From assembly GCA_964036275.1 (NCBI GenBank), contig OZ038436.1, positions 4,062,936 to 4,126,935 on the forward strand: DNA of 64,000 nucleotides, given 5' to 3'. Below the pieces are notes generated by a model, which saw only the letters and a list, made by a program, of their open reading frames with translations, was not told the origin of the DNA and did not search any database. Positions 10,998 to 31,131 of this stretch are shown here, in pieces; the stretch's first letter is position 1; every line of letters begins with the position of its first letter. This stretch comes from Litoditis marina (Eukaryota; Nematoda; Chromadorea; Rhabditida; Rhabditidae). The position numbers and the translations under genes are program-made.

Positions 10998-12600
10998 TGA
11001 GTGGTTGATGGCAAAATTAAACTTCTCAATTATAGCTCAGTCTCTAGAATATAGCATCTCCTTGATCTAAATCAGCTTTTCTTTCATTTTTAATAACATT
11101 GTTATTAAACATATTGTTTTCCTTTTTATTTTAGGTCATTTCACATAAATGGATTTTAAGATAGTTTTATTAAAAAAGGAAACCCAAACTGAATTCAGTT
11201 TATTTTTTAATTCGTTCAAAAACGATAAAAACGTCTGTTTCCCTCTTACACAACATACTATTTATTTTTTCCACGTTAGTTTTACGACTCCTGACTGAGT
11301 TTTTCGGCTTTGGTTGAGACTCTATACTGCCACTGAAACTTTCGAACGCGTTCACTTACACAAAACTTTCAAAACTTCTTTGAGATACACTGTATTCTTC
11401 TCCATAGCACATTTGGTTCACTGGTAGAAAGTTGGTAGCAGACGTTGTAGGAAGCCTATACAATTTTCAAATGACAACTACAACAAAAATTGTTTTTTTT
11501 CTGACTGTCGAACTTCTGCTTTCATTAAACAGTACTTTTGACACTATTTGTCAGTAGAACACAATTGTTATCATACCATACCAACCTGCGTCTCATCAAA
11601 CATACGCTTTTTCGTTTCTCTCACATCCCGCCGGGATACGAGTGTCGCGAAACAGTGTGCCAAACAGAGAGACGCAGGATGGGATGAAGGGAGCGGGATC
11701 TTCTTTGTGAATTAGTGTATTTAAAATTCAGGTAATCGTTTTATATATTTTTACTTAACATTCTTTTTTCACTTTCAAGAGATTTCTCTTTTCTAAGTTC
11801 TACTTATTCGTTTGAACTATTATATTAATTTATTATATCAAAGCAATAGAACTCTCTTTTATATTCAACTTAAAAAATGTAACTCAATTGTATCGGAATC
11901 AAATTATCAAAAAGACTTGGATGACAGTTGGTGACAGTTGGTTGGTGACAGTCTTGTATTTTCTAAGACTATATACTGCAGCTGAAATTTTCGCTCGCGT
12001 TAACTCACGAAAAAATTTCAAAACTTCTCTGAGATACTTAGAGAGTGCTGAAATAGTGAAACTCAGACAAGCAGCGGCCTATTTTCAACTCAAAGGTGGG
12101 CGCTCAAAAATATGTCTTTGTTAGAAATTTCCGATTCTATTCAATTCCCCTAGGAGATACCCCACTTTCGAATAAAAAAACGTTTTGGAAGCCACTAATT
12201 TTTCATAGTTGAGAAACCCTCAAATAGAAAACAAGTGAGTCTACCCTCAAACTGAACACAATTTGAATATTATAAATGTTTAGAGCAGCTGGGCGTTCCA
12301 CTTCAACAACGAAGACTTTATATTGTATAACCTAAGTGAAGTTTGATAACAGTTTTTCAACAGTCATTTTCGAATGTTTTGTTAGGTGGAAGTTTGAGAT
12401 ATAGATAAGTAAACCTGATGTTTTCCTATAATTTAGATCTTCAAAAATGCTGTATACTAGAAGTAAAGTGAATAGTCACGTGAAGTTAACATTAATAAGG
12501 AGGCATCGTGCACTTTGTCATCCAACCTCTCTCTCTAACATTTTCATTCACATTTCAGAAGAGCCAGTATGTGTATGGTTCTCTCTATTTTCTGTTTTTC
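10998..12600. other. Intergenic; one diverged internal repeat pair
   Basis: About 110 bp around 11290-11400 (gagactctatactgccac, then ttcaaaacttctttgagata) recurs in diverged form at 11945-12045. Besides this and the MITE at 11570, nothing is recognised. A stretch ending in a donor-like caaag/gtggg (about 12040-12105) could be an exon but has no support. Confidence 0.4.
11570..11706. mobile_element. Palindromic MITE relative of 51866-52033
   Basis: It keeps the halves ccaacctgcgtctc and gagacgcaggatgggatgaa with the centre catcccgccgggatacg, but the outer tips are lost. Confidence 0.65.
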
Positions 12601-12633
12601 TCTCACTGTCTCTCACTGTCTCTCCTCCCTCTC

Positions 12634-12730
<97 letters not shown>
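12600..12730. repeat. (TC)n microsatellite
   Basis: An almost unbroken CT dinucleotide run lies at about 12650-12726. The serine-leucine 'ORFs' over it are artefacts. Confidence 0.9.
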
Positions 12731-12731
<1 letters not shown>

Positions 12732-12878
12732 ACATTCTTGTTCACATTTCAACAGAACAAGTAGGGAGCGACCTTGTCGCTAGATGGTAACGAGATAATG
12801 TGATGTATTGGTAGGGTTAGAGGTGAGAGGAAAAGTGGTGACTGTACCAGATTTACGAGGGAGATAGGGAGAGAGGGA

Positions 12879-12879
<1 letters not shown>

Positions 12880-12921
<42 letters not shown>

Positions 12922-13091
12922 GAAAACACCTAGTAAAGAGAGAAAAACATGATGAGCATTAGAATCCAGAATACAGCTAGAGCGAGAATGGTACGGGGAG
13001 AAAACCGAGATATGCGAGTATAGAAGAGACAATACAATAAACAGATGAAAATAATAGAGGGAACTATATGAAAACAGAGAAAAAGAAAAAT

Positions 13092-13139
<48 letters not shown>

Positions 13140-13180
13140 ATAGGAAGAGAGAGAGAAGAAAGAGAGAAAAAGAGAGGGAG

Positions 13181-13230
<50 letters not shown>
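12880..13230. repeat. (GA)n microsatellites in three blocks
   Basis: GA runs at about 12888-12917, 13094-13136 and 13186-13226 are separated by A/G-rich sequence. Together with the CT run at 12650 they could pair as long purine/pyrimidine arms. Confidence 0.85.
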
Positions 13231-13445
13231 TCACCCTGGTATCCGGTGGTATCGTGGTCGGATAAGACGGTCGATTCTCTCATTGCCATCTGCTTTCTTC
13301 GTGTGCATCTGCCAAATAGGGCGCCAAATTCGAAATATTTGAATTTGCGGGCCCGTCCTTGACATTTGGCGGCGCGGCTGGCGGTCACCTCAATGTCTCG
13401 CATCATCCATTGATCAAATGTTTCTCCTGTGGCTGGCCTCAACCA

Positions 13446-13645
13446 ACCGACTAAAGGAGAGAAACCTCTCTCTACCTCGTAAGGTTTGAATACTACTATT
13501 TTAGGAGAGGGTGATAGTTATGCCCCCCCCCCTCGATCGACTAAAAGATAGAGAGAGAGACCTCTCTCTATCTATATGGTTTGCATACTGCCATTTTAGA
13601 AGGTAGTGATACTTATGCCCCCCTCGATCGACTGAGACAGAAAAG

Positions 13646-13710
<65 letters not shown>

Positions 13711-13780
13711 CTATCACCTCTCTCTCTCTCTTCCTCTTAAGGTTTGAAGCCCACTAAGTTGGATGTAGTTATACCCTCTG
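13446..13780. repeat. About 105-bp tandem repeat, three units, with GA tract
   Basis: Each unit contains ctcgatcgact, a GA stretch, acctctctct, aaggtttgaatactac and gtgatagttatgccccc. The third unit is expanded by a (GA)n tract (about 13646-13708). Confidence 0.75.
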
Positions 13781-14110
13781 AAATGCTGTCGGAAGTTCAA
13801 CATTTAACATGTCTCCTCCGTAGGTTTGAATATTTTCCGATCGTTTAGTTGTTTCATATAAACCTCCCAATGAATAGTGGGTAGACATGTATCCTTGATC
13901 TTCCAATCTCCTCGATATTCAAATAGTTTCGAGAACAGTTTTAGTTTAGCCCCCCCCCCCCCAACGATTGAGAAGAGAATTTTTATTAACCTACAGTCTT
14001 ACTTTAACATCTCCCTCAGAGACGTGTAAGAAGTTCAAATACCTGATCATTCAATATATGTTGATGTTTTTCATGCTTTTTGTTCTGGTTCGTTTGCATG
14101 TTTCATAGGT

Positions 14111-14362
14111 TTTGAGTCAGTCTGTTGCTACCGCCCGATCTGGATGTCTCTCTCAGTCTTACATTATGAGGCTATGACTAGAGACACATTCAGCTTGGTC
14201 GTACTCACATGCAGGATGAACGTCTCCGTGATCGAGTTTCCATACCTCATTCAGTATTTTAACAGATTGTGCAACACTCAACCACTTGAACGGGAAATCA
14301 GCAGAGAAAACAACGATGGCTTTATAGATAGGCTGTCAGAAATAAGCACATCTCTCAGATAA
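14111..14362 (+). CDS. Possible terminal exon, unknown protein
   Basis: After an acceptor-like tttcatag (14109), about 80 codons stay open to a TAA at 14360-14362. The codon composition looks coding (LEREISRENNDGFIDRLSE). No family is recognised. It might be the last exon of a gene that includes 10429-10591, but the intervening exons are not visible. Confidence 0.25.
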   Translation, partial: FESVCCYRPIWMSLSVLHYEAMTRDTFSLVVLTCRMNVSVIEFPYLIQYFNRLCNTQPLEREISRENNDGFIDRLSEISTSLR

Positions 14363-14959
14363 TTGGTGAGATATCTGTTTAATGTTTTGTACCAAAATTC
14401 ATTTGTATATTTGTTGAAGTTGTTCTACTTATCATTGGTTTTTAATGTACTCTACACTTCTTCTGACTAAGAAACATTGGAGTGCGGAACGGAGGGAAAT
14501 TCATGAATTGGGGTTTACTCATGAAATTCGTTGATTTCTCTGAAGAGTTTTCAACAATACAATACAAAAAATGTTTATACAACAGATACATTTTAAAGAG
14601 TTAGTTTTTCACTCTGTAACAACTAAGATTGGTCAAGTATAAACAAGTGACTGCAATTTACGTAGTCGTGTGTAATGTGAACATGAAATTCTGAATAGTA
14701 AGCGCTGCACTTAGTACTCTTTTTTTCAATTTCCAAGAAGACCATATTTCTTTTTCCAAATTTCTGATATGTTTGAAACAAGTGGGAATAACCATTATGA
14801 TTCTCACAACCACCTGAACATGAGAACATATGAAAAAGTTCTCAACTAATCTGATTCATGACAACCAACGGCTGTAGTGTGGATTGCGAGAGTTGCCACG
14901 TTTCTGTTCTACACCTCACGTCAAAAATAAAAATGAGTACATTATAATCGATTACTTAA

Positions 14960-15075
14960 AGAAGGACGATTATGTGGTCCAATCGCAACGCTTCAGTCCT
15001 TTAAACCGCAATATATTTTTCAATTGCAGTTTAAAGGACCGATGTAACGGGATTGGTCCACATAATCGTCCTTCT
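14960..15075. mobile_element. TTAA-type palindromic MITE, copy 4 (intact)
   Basis: It has perfect ends AGAAGGACGATTATGTGG and complement, flanked by TTAA on each side (14956-14959, 15076-15079). It is nearly identical to the copy at 58566. Confidence 0.85.
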
Positions 15076-15122
15076 TTAAATGATCATGATCGTATAAAAG
15101 CAAAACTAGGACAGAGCTGCAT

Positions 15123-15152
15123 ACTTTAACTGGTTCCGGAACATTCAACCGC
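15123..15152 (-). promoter_or_regulatory. piRNA-type upstream motif candidate
   Basis: Minus strand GCGGTTGAATGTTCCGGAAC with TTAAAGTATG downstream; the core has GTTCC in place of GTTTC. Confidence 0.36.
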
Positions 15153-15481
15153 CCAACAAAAGTGTTGGTATATTCTAGCTGTGAGTTTAGACAGCGAATG
15201 AAAAGTCACGTAATGAGAGAACGTGACTTCTATCTGATGTGACGGAAATAGTTATTCAACTCTTTTAAGACACTATATACTCAACAAAGAAAACATATTT
15301 AAAACAACAATCAGCAATAATGTAGGCAAAACGAACATATTTCCCACATATATTTCCCAGCGTTGTTTCAATACATTGTGTCGCAAAACTAAGTGGCTCT
15401 ACTAAAAATTAAGGACTCTACTAAAAATTATATTCCATAGTTGCTAACTTTCCGTCACTATTTAATTGATTTCTATCAACA

Positions 15482-15539
15482 GAGGCCGCATGCATAAAAC
15501 ATCCCAACCCGGCCCGGGATGTTTTATGCACACGGCCTC
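15482..15539. repeat. Short palindrome (GAGGCCG...CGGCCTC)
   Basis: gaggccgcatgcataaaaca / tgttttatgcacacggcctc form a near-perfect 58 bp hairpin with a central cccggcccggg-like core, followed by a G run at 15548. A related partial word (gagggccgtgtgcatga) occurs at about 2302. Confidence 0.7.
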
Positions 15540-15645
15540 AGAAAATGGGGGGGGGGAGGAACAATGACTTGCCTTGCAGCGAGTTTGCCTTCCGTAAAAT
15601 CAAAACTTTGTGGTAAGGTCGTATTTCGTATCATTACTTTTTCAT

Positions 15646-15677
15646 GCACTCAAATGTTTCCTGATCTTTATTTATAT
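15646..15677 (+). promoter_or_regulatory. piRNA-type upstream motif candidate
   Basis: GCACTCAAATGTTTCCTGAT followed by CTTTATTTATATTAG. Confidence 0.5.
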
Positions 15678-16470
15678 TAGTGTTGCTGTTCATCCCAATT
15701 GTTTTATCACAAAAAATACTTTCACAAAAAATTATGAACCAGAGAAAATATTGCTACTCTCATTCATCACAAATCACTCAAAACAAACGCAAGCCAACCT
15801 TAAAAGTATTATTCATTAAATGTATTTAACTTTTATTATATTGAGGGGGTTGCACTCAGTATGAATACAACTTTGGATTAAACATAAAACACGCGCACGC
15901 AGCACACGATGCGTAAAACGCTCAAAATAAATATCATGTGGAAAGTTTGGAAATTGAAGAAGATGATAGTGTTGATTCAAAGAATAAATATGACGTTGAT
16001 AGTGACACCAAAGACTCGATGTTTATTGTTTTAGTTCTTTGTCGAAGTTAACATTCATACCATTCTGTCGCGCACTCAAATGACGTCGCTTTATTATAAG
16101 TACGTTTTTTTTACCACCGATAGATATTCAGTAACTAACATTTGTCGTCAATTGAACTGTATCTATTTTTTTCGTAATTTTTCTCAAACTCCTTTTGTTT
16201 ACATAGTGACTAGCACATACAACTCTGTTGTCTGTTTTCAACATAGTTAGATGGGCCCGAATCGAATGTTCGTTTTGCGTTGGTCTCCGAGCCTCTCCAA
16301 GAAATCGCTGAATTCAGCGAACAACTCGCCTTTCTCTCAAGGAACTTCTGAAATTTACAACCAATGTAAAGTTTACAACTCTTAGAATGATTTGTTAATC
16401 TAGTCGATTTTCGGTGTGGAATCGAACCGTAAACTCAGTGACAATGAACAAAGCTTGCGCCGTGTTACGT

Positions 16471-16500
16471 ACTCTGATGTTTCAGCAACTCTATAAGAAT
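16471..16500 (+). promoter_or_regulatory. piRNA-type upstream motif candidate
   Basis: CTGATGTTTCAGCAACT then CTATAAGAATGG. The unit B counterpart (33181) has lost the core (gaggtttcagc). Confidence 0.45.
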
Positions 16501-17254
16501 GGTGCAGCTTCATTGTGATTCGTTATTGCTACGTATTTCCTCTCAATGAAAAAACAATATTGAAATATAACTGAATTGGCACTGGAGCTTCTATGAAGTT
16601 TCCTGGTACTTCCCTGACCCGACCCCTGTATTCTCCCGTCCCTTCAGGGTAGGATGCCGCACTTTCCCAGAGAATAAAGTTCAGGGAATAGTTTCAGAAT
16701 AGTTTCACAGCGCTCGGAACATTTCGAAACTGTTATTCTTAAAAAAAACACATAATTCCAAAAATGTTCTGCTCATCACGTATTGAAATGGTTTTGGAAT
16801 ATTTCAACATGTTTGAAAATGACAAAAAAATTTTATTGGCAATCTGCCCAAATTCAGTTTGGAAGTGTTAGAAATACACCGAGATTCTCTCCTACGTATT
16901 ACTGCCATTAAAGTACAGATCATGGTATTTATTGGTTCCAGTCGCTAACATAAAAGCAAAAGTAACACAAAGCCGCATGCTTGAATTGGTGGAGAAACAT
17001 TCCACCGCCGTTCTTGAGAGGTTGGTTTTATTCGAGTTGTGAGTTTATAAAATTTCATCAAGTATGAACTACTTTTCATCAGTTTCAAGTCACCAGAATT
17101 TTTTTTTTCAAATTCAGAAGTCAATTATAAACTGAACACTTACGTTTCGCACCTACTCATTTGAACTGATGAAGGAACATTCCACTGCAATACGTGAGAT
17201 CAGAGATAGGAAATTCTCCGTTTTCCATATTTTTCACAAGTTGTTTCTCCCGTC

Positions 17255-17287
17255 GCGCACCCAAATGTTGCATGTTCTTTATAAGTA
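17255..17287 (+). promoter_or_regulatory. piRNA-type upstream motif candidate, unit A
   Basis: GCACCCAAATGTTGCATG then TTCTTTATAAGTATTG. The copy at 37757-37790 is identical. Confidence 0.48.
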
Positions 17288-17565
17288 TTGACAACACTCA
17301 TCGGTCACCATAACACTCAAAATCAACTCTTCACTAAAAAAATTAGAAGCTGCGAGAAACCCAATCAAAACTTGGAAAGGAAAAACAAAAGTTACAACAA
17401 ATGCAGTTTAACTTTTTAGTTATAGTTTTCATGTTCGCGTTTGCTATATTGGTTCTCGACAGCGAAAAACAGCTTTTAAAAGAAAAATCAACAAAACTTG
17501 ACTTTTGTGATTTTAAAAGTTTCTGCCATCTGCATGCGCAACGCCGTGTTCATTTACACTTCTTG

Positions 17566-17600
17566 AACACTCGAATGTTTCGTGACCTTTGTTTAAAGTA
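17566..17600 (+). promoter_or_regulatory. piRNA-type upstream motif candidate, unit A
   Basis: ACACTCGAATGTTTCGTGAC then CTTTGTTTAAAGTAGCG. A YRNT-type site (tgtt) falls near 17608-17611, about 38 bases from the core. Confidence 0.5.
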
Positions 17601-17777
17601 GCGCCAATGTTCTAAGTGTTGATTTTGCTCAACGATCAATTTGCATCGAAACATTGCAAACTTCTGAAGTTCTCATCTCTAATGAGTACTACAGTCAGAC
17701 AGCTATGTGATTCATTTTTCTATAGTTTGCATACAATTAAAACATTTTAAAAGACATAAGAGATCAAACTACAACTC

Positions 17778-18147
17778 CTCTAGAATTTGGCGGCGACTCG
17801 CCGGCGACATGGAGGGGTCGGCAGAGTGTCGCCGGCGGGTCGCCTGCGATTAATTTTAGGTACTTCACACTAAACGTTCTATATAGTAATCAGATACCGG
17901 AACTGGTAATTTTACAGAGAATAAAAACGTTGTATATACTTATCGTCGCCAGAAATAGACACGATGAGATTCACGGCTTCATTGTTCATTTATATACATC
18001 TCCCCCACCTAAGAACAACAAGTATACGTATCTGATTAACATATATGTTATCCAGAATCAACGACCTAAAAATAATCGCAGGCGACCCGCCGGCGACACT
18101 CTGCCGACCCCTCCATGTCGCCGGCGACTCGCCGCCAAATTCTAGAG
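17778..18147. mobile_element. GC-rich palindromic element, unit A copy
   Basis: Inverted arms of about 85 bp (ctctagaatttggcggcgac ... and complement) are rich in CGCCGGCGA words, around an AT-rich centre. The element is 370 bp and essentially identical to 38286-38655. The GC content contrasts sharply with its surroundings. Confidence 0.8.
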
Positions 18148-18352
18148 CAGCATTTCGTCTTCCTCTCTCGATGAAGTCTGCTGCTAAAGGAGAAGCATTG
18201 TTAAACAAGAAGTAAATTGCATAGTCACATAAAGATCGCGAAAAGCTCCAGAGCCGATTCAGTTATTTTTCACTGTTTTTTCCTAATTAAAGAGGAATAT
18301 GATAGGTTTTTTACTAGATAGCGGAATAGGATAGGTTTTTTACATTTCATGA

Positions 18353-18385
18353 GCACTCGAATGTCTCGTGACTGTTATATATAGT
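18353..18385 (+). promoter_or_regulatory. piRNA-type upstream motif candidate, unit A
   Basis: GCACTCGAATGTCTCGTGAC then TGTTATATATAGTAGCG; one core base differs (GTCTC). Confidence 0.48.
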
Positions 18386-18886
18386 AGCGACAGCAATCAC
18401 ATTGAATCGGGTTTCACTGAAAACGATTGCACTAATAAGGTAGGTTTTCAAATCCTTGAGCGAGCGAAGAAATTTTCCACTCGAGATACTTCCGTTCGAA
18501 GAAAGAGTGTGAACTGAATGAACACTGAACGTATCTGTTACCCATAATTTGTATTCTAATGCATTGTGTTACACATTGTTCAGTTTCTAATCGTACTTTC
18601 GTGACAACTATTATTATACATCGTGTTACTGTACTCGTTACTGCATTGTGTTCATATTTCATTCTGTGACTGGATTCTCCAATGTCGTGTCTCAACTTCT
18701 GATTTCTTCCTACTTTTAAATTTTATTTTTACATATTTTCACGCTCTTATATGCGTAATAAAGCAGCATCATCATCATCAACTCATCAAAAGTCATCGCA
18801 CAAATGTTTTACAAGGTAACTGCCCGAAAATTATTGCTGTTTTAACACTAATCTAACCGATTGATATGTTTCTTAGCTTAAGTTTG

Positions 18887-18915
18887 TCCGAATGTTTCGC
18901 ACTGTCTTTATATAC
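18887..18915 (+). promoter_or_regulatory. piRNA-type upstream motif candidate, unit A only
   Basis: CCGAATGTTTCGCACTG then TCTTTATATACCC. It lies in a block missing from unit B. Confidence 0.52.
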
Positions 18916-19461
18916 CCACTAATCTATACCTATTAATCAGTTTTCCAATTAGACAGAGTACGTGTAGGAGCGTAATAAATCATCATCAACCCTAGTTTCT
19001 TCGCAAACTGATCACAAACTGATAATAGCTGATAGTTGAAAATGGCACGTGCCTGCAAATTTGAGACTGTGTTCACAAACATCCCTGTCTATCCGAACCT
19101 GCGTCTCTTCAAAGCCTGTGCTATTCTTCTCCTCTCACATTCTTATGACAAGAAATAGTGTACAAAACGAGAGACGCAGAATAGATGAAGGAGCCGGGAT
19201 CTTTCAGCAAACATACTTACTCAGACTGCAATGTTGAGTCAATGTTTCACACGGGCTATTCAAAGCGAGGATGGATTCTGTTTCGTTGGGCCTAACGGAA
19301 GTTGTTTTAATCAGAAATTAAAATGATAGTCTACACGCGTTGTTCTTACACTATACACTGCTATGAAATAATCGTGAACCTTCACGTGTGAAACGTGAAC
19401 TTTGATTGTGATAGAAGCTACAATAAGCTCTATTAGCGAAATAATATATTTAACGCATTAC

Positions 19462-19493
19462 CTAAAGTGATCGAGAAACATTTCACTGCCGCG
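19462..19493 (-). promoter_or_regulatory. piRNA-type upstream motif candidate
   Basis: Minus strand GCAGTGAAATGTTTCTCGATC then ACTTTAGGTAATG. The unit B copy (about 39748) has lost the core. Confidence 0.42.
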
Positions 19494-20075
19494 ATTCAGA
19501 TGTCTTTCTGGTTGTGCATTAAACTGAGATTGACCTAGCAATATTAAATTGTTCATGTCTACCACTATTTATAATGGTAATGAAACATGAAAGTGTGAGA
19601 CAGAAAGAACACGGGCTGGCAAAAACAAAGTCTTCTTGCAACTCGAGTTTGAGAGTCTCAACTATTTGTATTCCTGAAATATCATTTTGCATAGAAAAAG
19701 AAGAAGAACACAATAATGACCGAAAAAAAATCTAAAAACAAGAAGTGAAGTCGAGAGATTCTCAACATTCGAAAAGAAAAAAAACTATTTTTTTTTCCTT
19801 TCTTTTCAACAGGTTAGTTGTGTCCTCTCTTTCTGTCTCTGTCTGTCTCTAATTCTCTATTTTTCTCTCTCTCCCTCTCTCTATCTCTTTCATGTAATAG
19901 TAATTTGAAACTAAAAGTCATCAAGTACAGAAACAGAAATCAGAAATAAAGTTTTCAATGTTTTTCGTATTTTGCAACTTCTGACTGAAAGTGAATTAAC
20001 GAATTTTCCTTGAAATGATTTTAATGACTTTTTATATTTCTGATACCGTTATTCGCTTGTTTGTCACTTCATGGT

Positions 20076-20106
20076 GCAGTGAAATGTTTCCTACTCTCTA
20101 TAAAAA
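20076..20106 (+). promoter_or_regulatory. piRNA-type upstream motif candidate, unit A
   Basis: GCAGTGAAATGTTTCCTAC then TCTCTATAAAAATG. The counterpart at 40323-40352 is preserved. Confidence 0.5.
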
Positions 20107-20323
20107 TGTAAATTTCCACCACAAATCAGTCATGAGGTATCATCCATCACAACCCATATTACATAGTTGTCTTTCCACAACAAACCACTACTTGTCGTAT
20201 ATCTTTTTTGATTCATTACTCTAATTTTCTGGGAGAAAGAAGGAAATCGTGCCCAACCAAGTTTGTTTGAATTAATTGGTTGGTTTTCTGACTGAGTTCT
20301 CGAATAACACGAACAATACTTAA

Positions 20324-20772
20324 AGAAACCGTTCCGCTATAATCTGAGTTTCACGAAAAACTCAAAAAGCTCAAAAAAGTCTCTCAATGTCTTCCCACAG
20401 ACCATGAAAAAACTTTCTGATAAAAAGTTTGCAAAATTTGCATAACATCGAGCAATAAAAATAGCACATGAACATTTTCACTGTGACGCAACTTGACTTG
20501 GTTCATTTACGTTTCGATTTATCTTCAGTTTTCAGTTTTTACTTGTGTTGTCGTATAATATAGAAAGTTTTAAAAAGATTTTTGTACTTTTATAAGGTAT
20601 TTTGAGCATACCCCGTACGCAACTCCCCCATCGGTGTCATTACGTAAGCCGCCTTTCTGGGAAAACGAAGCGAGATAGAGATATAAAAGTATATATTTTT
20701 GATAATGGTTTTTCATTTGCCAAAAGGTCAGATTGTTAACTCACAAGTCAAAATTAGAGCGGGACGGATTCT
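20324..20772. mobile_element. TTAA-flanked element with AGAAACCGTTCCGCT ends, unit A only
   Basis: The ends AGAAACCGTTCCGCT and AGCGGGACGGATTCT are imperfect inverted repeats. TTAA flanks both sides, and unit B (near 40570) has a single TTAA at the empty site (acttaagaaac). It is 449 bp long with no coding frame. TTAA duplication points to piggyBac-type transposition. Confidence 0.8.
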
Positions 20773-20977
20773 TTAAGAAACAACCGTATCGCATGGACAC
20801 ATGCACAATTTATATTACCAAGTTTCGATTCCTACTGGGTACGGTAGCTAACCGTATGTGTCGTACATGATCTGTATCCCCCCTGTTTTAGCCGCAGAGA
20901 TAAAAGTTTAGCGAAATAGTGCGCGAAGCGCGACGCAGGTTGCGATGAAGGTGCTGGAATGATTTAGCCTTCAAGCT

Positions 20978-21188
20978 TATGGTTATTGCTCGAAGAAAGC
21001 CGAGGGTATACTGTAAAGCTCACTTTGTGATGTGTGAGAACTAAGAACACATTGATAAGATTAGTCAGCAGCATTGGTATCAGCCCGGTTGGTGTATTAG
21101 CTAGCGTTCCTGTATCTTAAACTTTTGGGCCCGGTTCGAGTCTCACATGAGGCGGATATTTTATTAATTTGGCATGCACCATAGGTTA
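20978..21188 (+). mobile_element. tRNA-derived SINE, copy in unit A
   Basis: The 3' half resembles a tRNA gene: an A-box-like ggtgtattagctagcg and the B box GGTTCGAGTCTC, followed by atgaggcggatattttat and a tail aatttggca. The 5' part (gctcgaagaaag...gtatactgtaaagctcac) is shared with copies at about 8160, 9430 and 28055. It is therefore a short interspersed element and not a tRNA gene. Confidence 0.68.
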
Positions 21189-21285
21189 TTGGGCAAACCA
21201 ACATTTGTACTAGTGTGATTTAGACAGAACACTCCCGACACAAAATATGAGTTTAGTGGATAGTTGCATTTTCATCTATCATTCA

Positions 21286-21317
21286 GCACTCTCATGTTTC
21301 TCTCATTCTTTATATAC
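21286..21317 (+). promoter_or_regulatory. piRNA-type upstream motif candidate, unit A
   Basis: GCACTCTCATGTTTCTCTC then ATTCTTTATATACATG. A YRNT site (cgat, 21327-21330) lies about 38 bases from the core. Confidence 0.52.
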
Positions 21318-22287
21318 ATGAGACATCGATTGTAATCGATGAAGCATGGTTTCCAAAATGAATTATACTAAAGTTCAATGATAATACACACCCAGTATGT
21401 CTCATTCTCATGAAGTTTTTGTATGGATGCCTGTACTGATAACAGAAAGCCATAAATTCCTTTCTCTATCAGTTCACATTGATTATTGATTTTTAGTCGA
21501 TTTTCATTTATTCATAGATGCGTTTATTTTGTGGTGCTTCGTGGTGCAATTGGTGATGCAATTGCATGTTTTCGGTCGATTTCATATGGAATTTGGGTAT
21601 TAAGAAATTTATCCTTTGATTCAGGCAACTGTGAGAAAACTTGAGTTAACCGGGGTTTCATTAACAAGCTGGAAAGTTACCGTAACTCATCTCAGTTTGA
21701 TGTGCATCTATAGCTAATCTCAAAAAAAAACAAAAATTCTAAGGACAATCTTCATAATGAATGCAAACAAAAGAAAAAAAAACAAAATAACGGTTTTTGA
21801 AACATTTCGTACACCAAGGAAAACAAACTGTAATAACTTCAAGTAGGAAGTTGGAAAACAATTTTTTCAGTTGCTTTCGGATTAATCGTTTCTGAATATT
21901 ATTCATAATAATGGTTCGCGTGTAATCCAGAGCGGACCACATATGAACAATTTTCCGGAACTAGGTTCTTTGGCTCAAAACATCACAGTCTTTTCCAAGT
22001 TTTGGAGGTACAGCAGAACTTTTCTACAACTTATATACAGAATTAAAAGTACTATTTTCCTAAAATGTGAACGAAAACATAAATTTAGCTATTCATTTCA
22101 CTTATTTCTTCTGTTTTACTAAAAAAAAGGGACGCGAGCACTAGCGAGTTCCGGTTGCAATATTACTTATACTGAAGTGGATCCAAAAAAAAAACAATTT
22201 TTCTATTGTAAAAAGTTACAACATACGGATGATTGTATTGATGAGCACAGTTGTTACCTACGCGCTACAGCGTCTTTTCTGGTTTGC

Positions 22288-22320
22288 GAGCATTCAGATG
22301 TTCCACGAACATTATGAATA
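22288..22320 (+). promoter_or_regulatory. piRNA-type upstream motif candidate, unit A only
   Basis: GCATTCAGATGTTCCACGAAC then ATTATGAATAG. Unit B lacks this roughly 80 bp block. Confidence 0.4.
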
Positions 22321-22470
22321 GTGACAGCATCATTCAGCAAGTAATTGGTCTTTCTATTATTTAAAAGAAACACTCCGTTTTTGTTCTCTCACATAGTTCT
22401 TACTGGAAACTAAATGCCTTCTACAAGACTTTCTCCCATATATATCAGTGAGCTTCTCATGCATCGTTCG

Positions 22471-22500
22471 GCACTCTAGTGTTTCCCTCACACTATAAAC
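22471..22500 (+). promoter_or_regulatory. piRNA-type upstream motif candidate, unit A
   Basis: GCACTCTAGTGTTTCCCTC then ACACTATAAACAC. The counterpart is at 42187-42216. Confidence 0.48.
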
Positions 22501-23041
22501 ACTTGAGACATCAACTGTAATCGATAATTGGTCTGTCATGATTTTATAATGAATTACAATAAGTAAAATAATAAATCAGTTCCGGTCTGTTTCATTCTCA
22601 TTAGGTTTTGTATGGGCGTCTTTAATGATAACAGAAAACCATAAACCCCTTCTTTATCAGTTCACAATGATTTTTTGTCACAGTCCAAAGATAGAAGCGT
22701 TCATCTATTCTTGATTAGTTAGTCATACGCGTACCCAGCACTTTCTTATCACAATTTCTTCAGCATTGCTTCGCCTGCCAATTGTTACCAATTCAAATTA
22801 ATTCTAACTTCGTTAGTTTCTTTTCAATTAAAATAATAACGGTGGCGTGTTTTCCGACAGAAAAACTCAAACAAACCATTCACTCTGCTAGAAACAAGGT
22901 TCAATCGAAACTTTCAAAGTTTACTCTCCTAACCTTTTTTTACTTTATTTACAGGCACAAACTACTAGGAAACGTTTTATATGATCTCATGGATTATACT
23001 ATTTTTTTCTTTTTTTTTGAGAACTTTTCTATTTTGCAGAA

Positions 23042-31131
<8,090 letters not shown>

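Noticed and set aside
12447..12790. Serine-leucine and arginine-glutamate repeat frames
   Set aside because: They are translations of CT/GA microsatellites.
13001..13300. CRISPR-like repeat spacing
   Set aside because: The repeats are microsatellites in a eukaryotic genome; no spacer structure.
16395..16435. Minus-strand B-box-like GGTTCGATTCCACACC (also at 33121-33140), possible tRNA gene
   Set aside because: No matching A box, no acceptor stem and no cloverleaf on either strand; at most a tRNA-derived repeat remnant.
17401..17601. 66-codon open frame with signal-peptide-like start, duplicated at 37909-38109 with one residue change
   Set aside because: Its last codons are the piRNA-type motif at 17566-17600, and the whole surrounding block is equally conserved, so the conservation does not argue for a protein.
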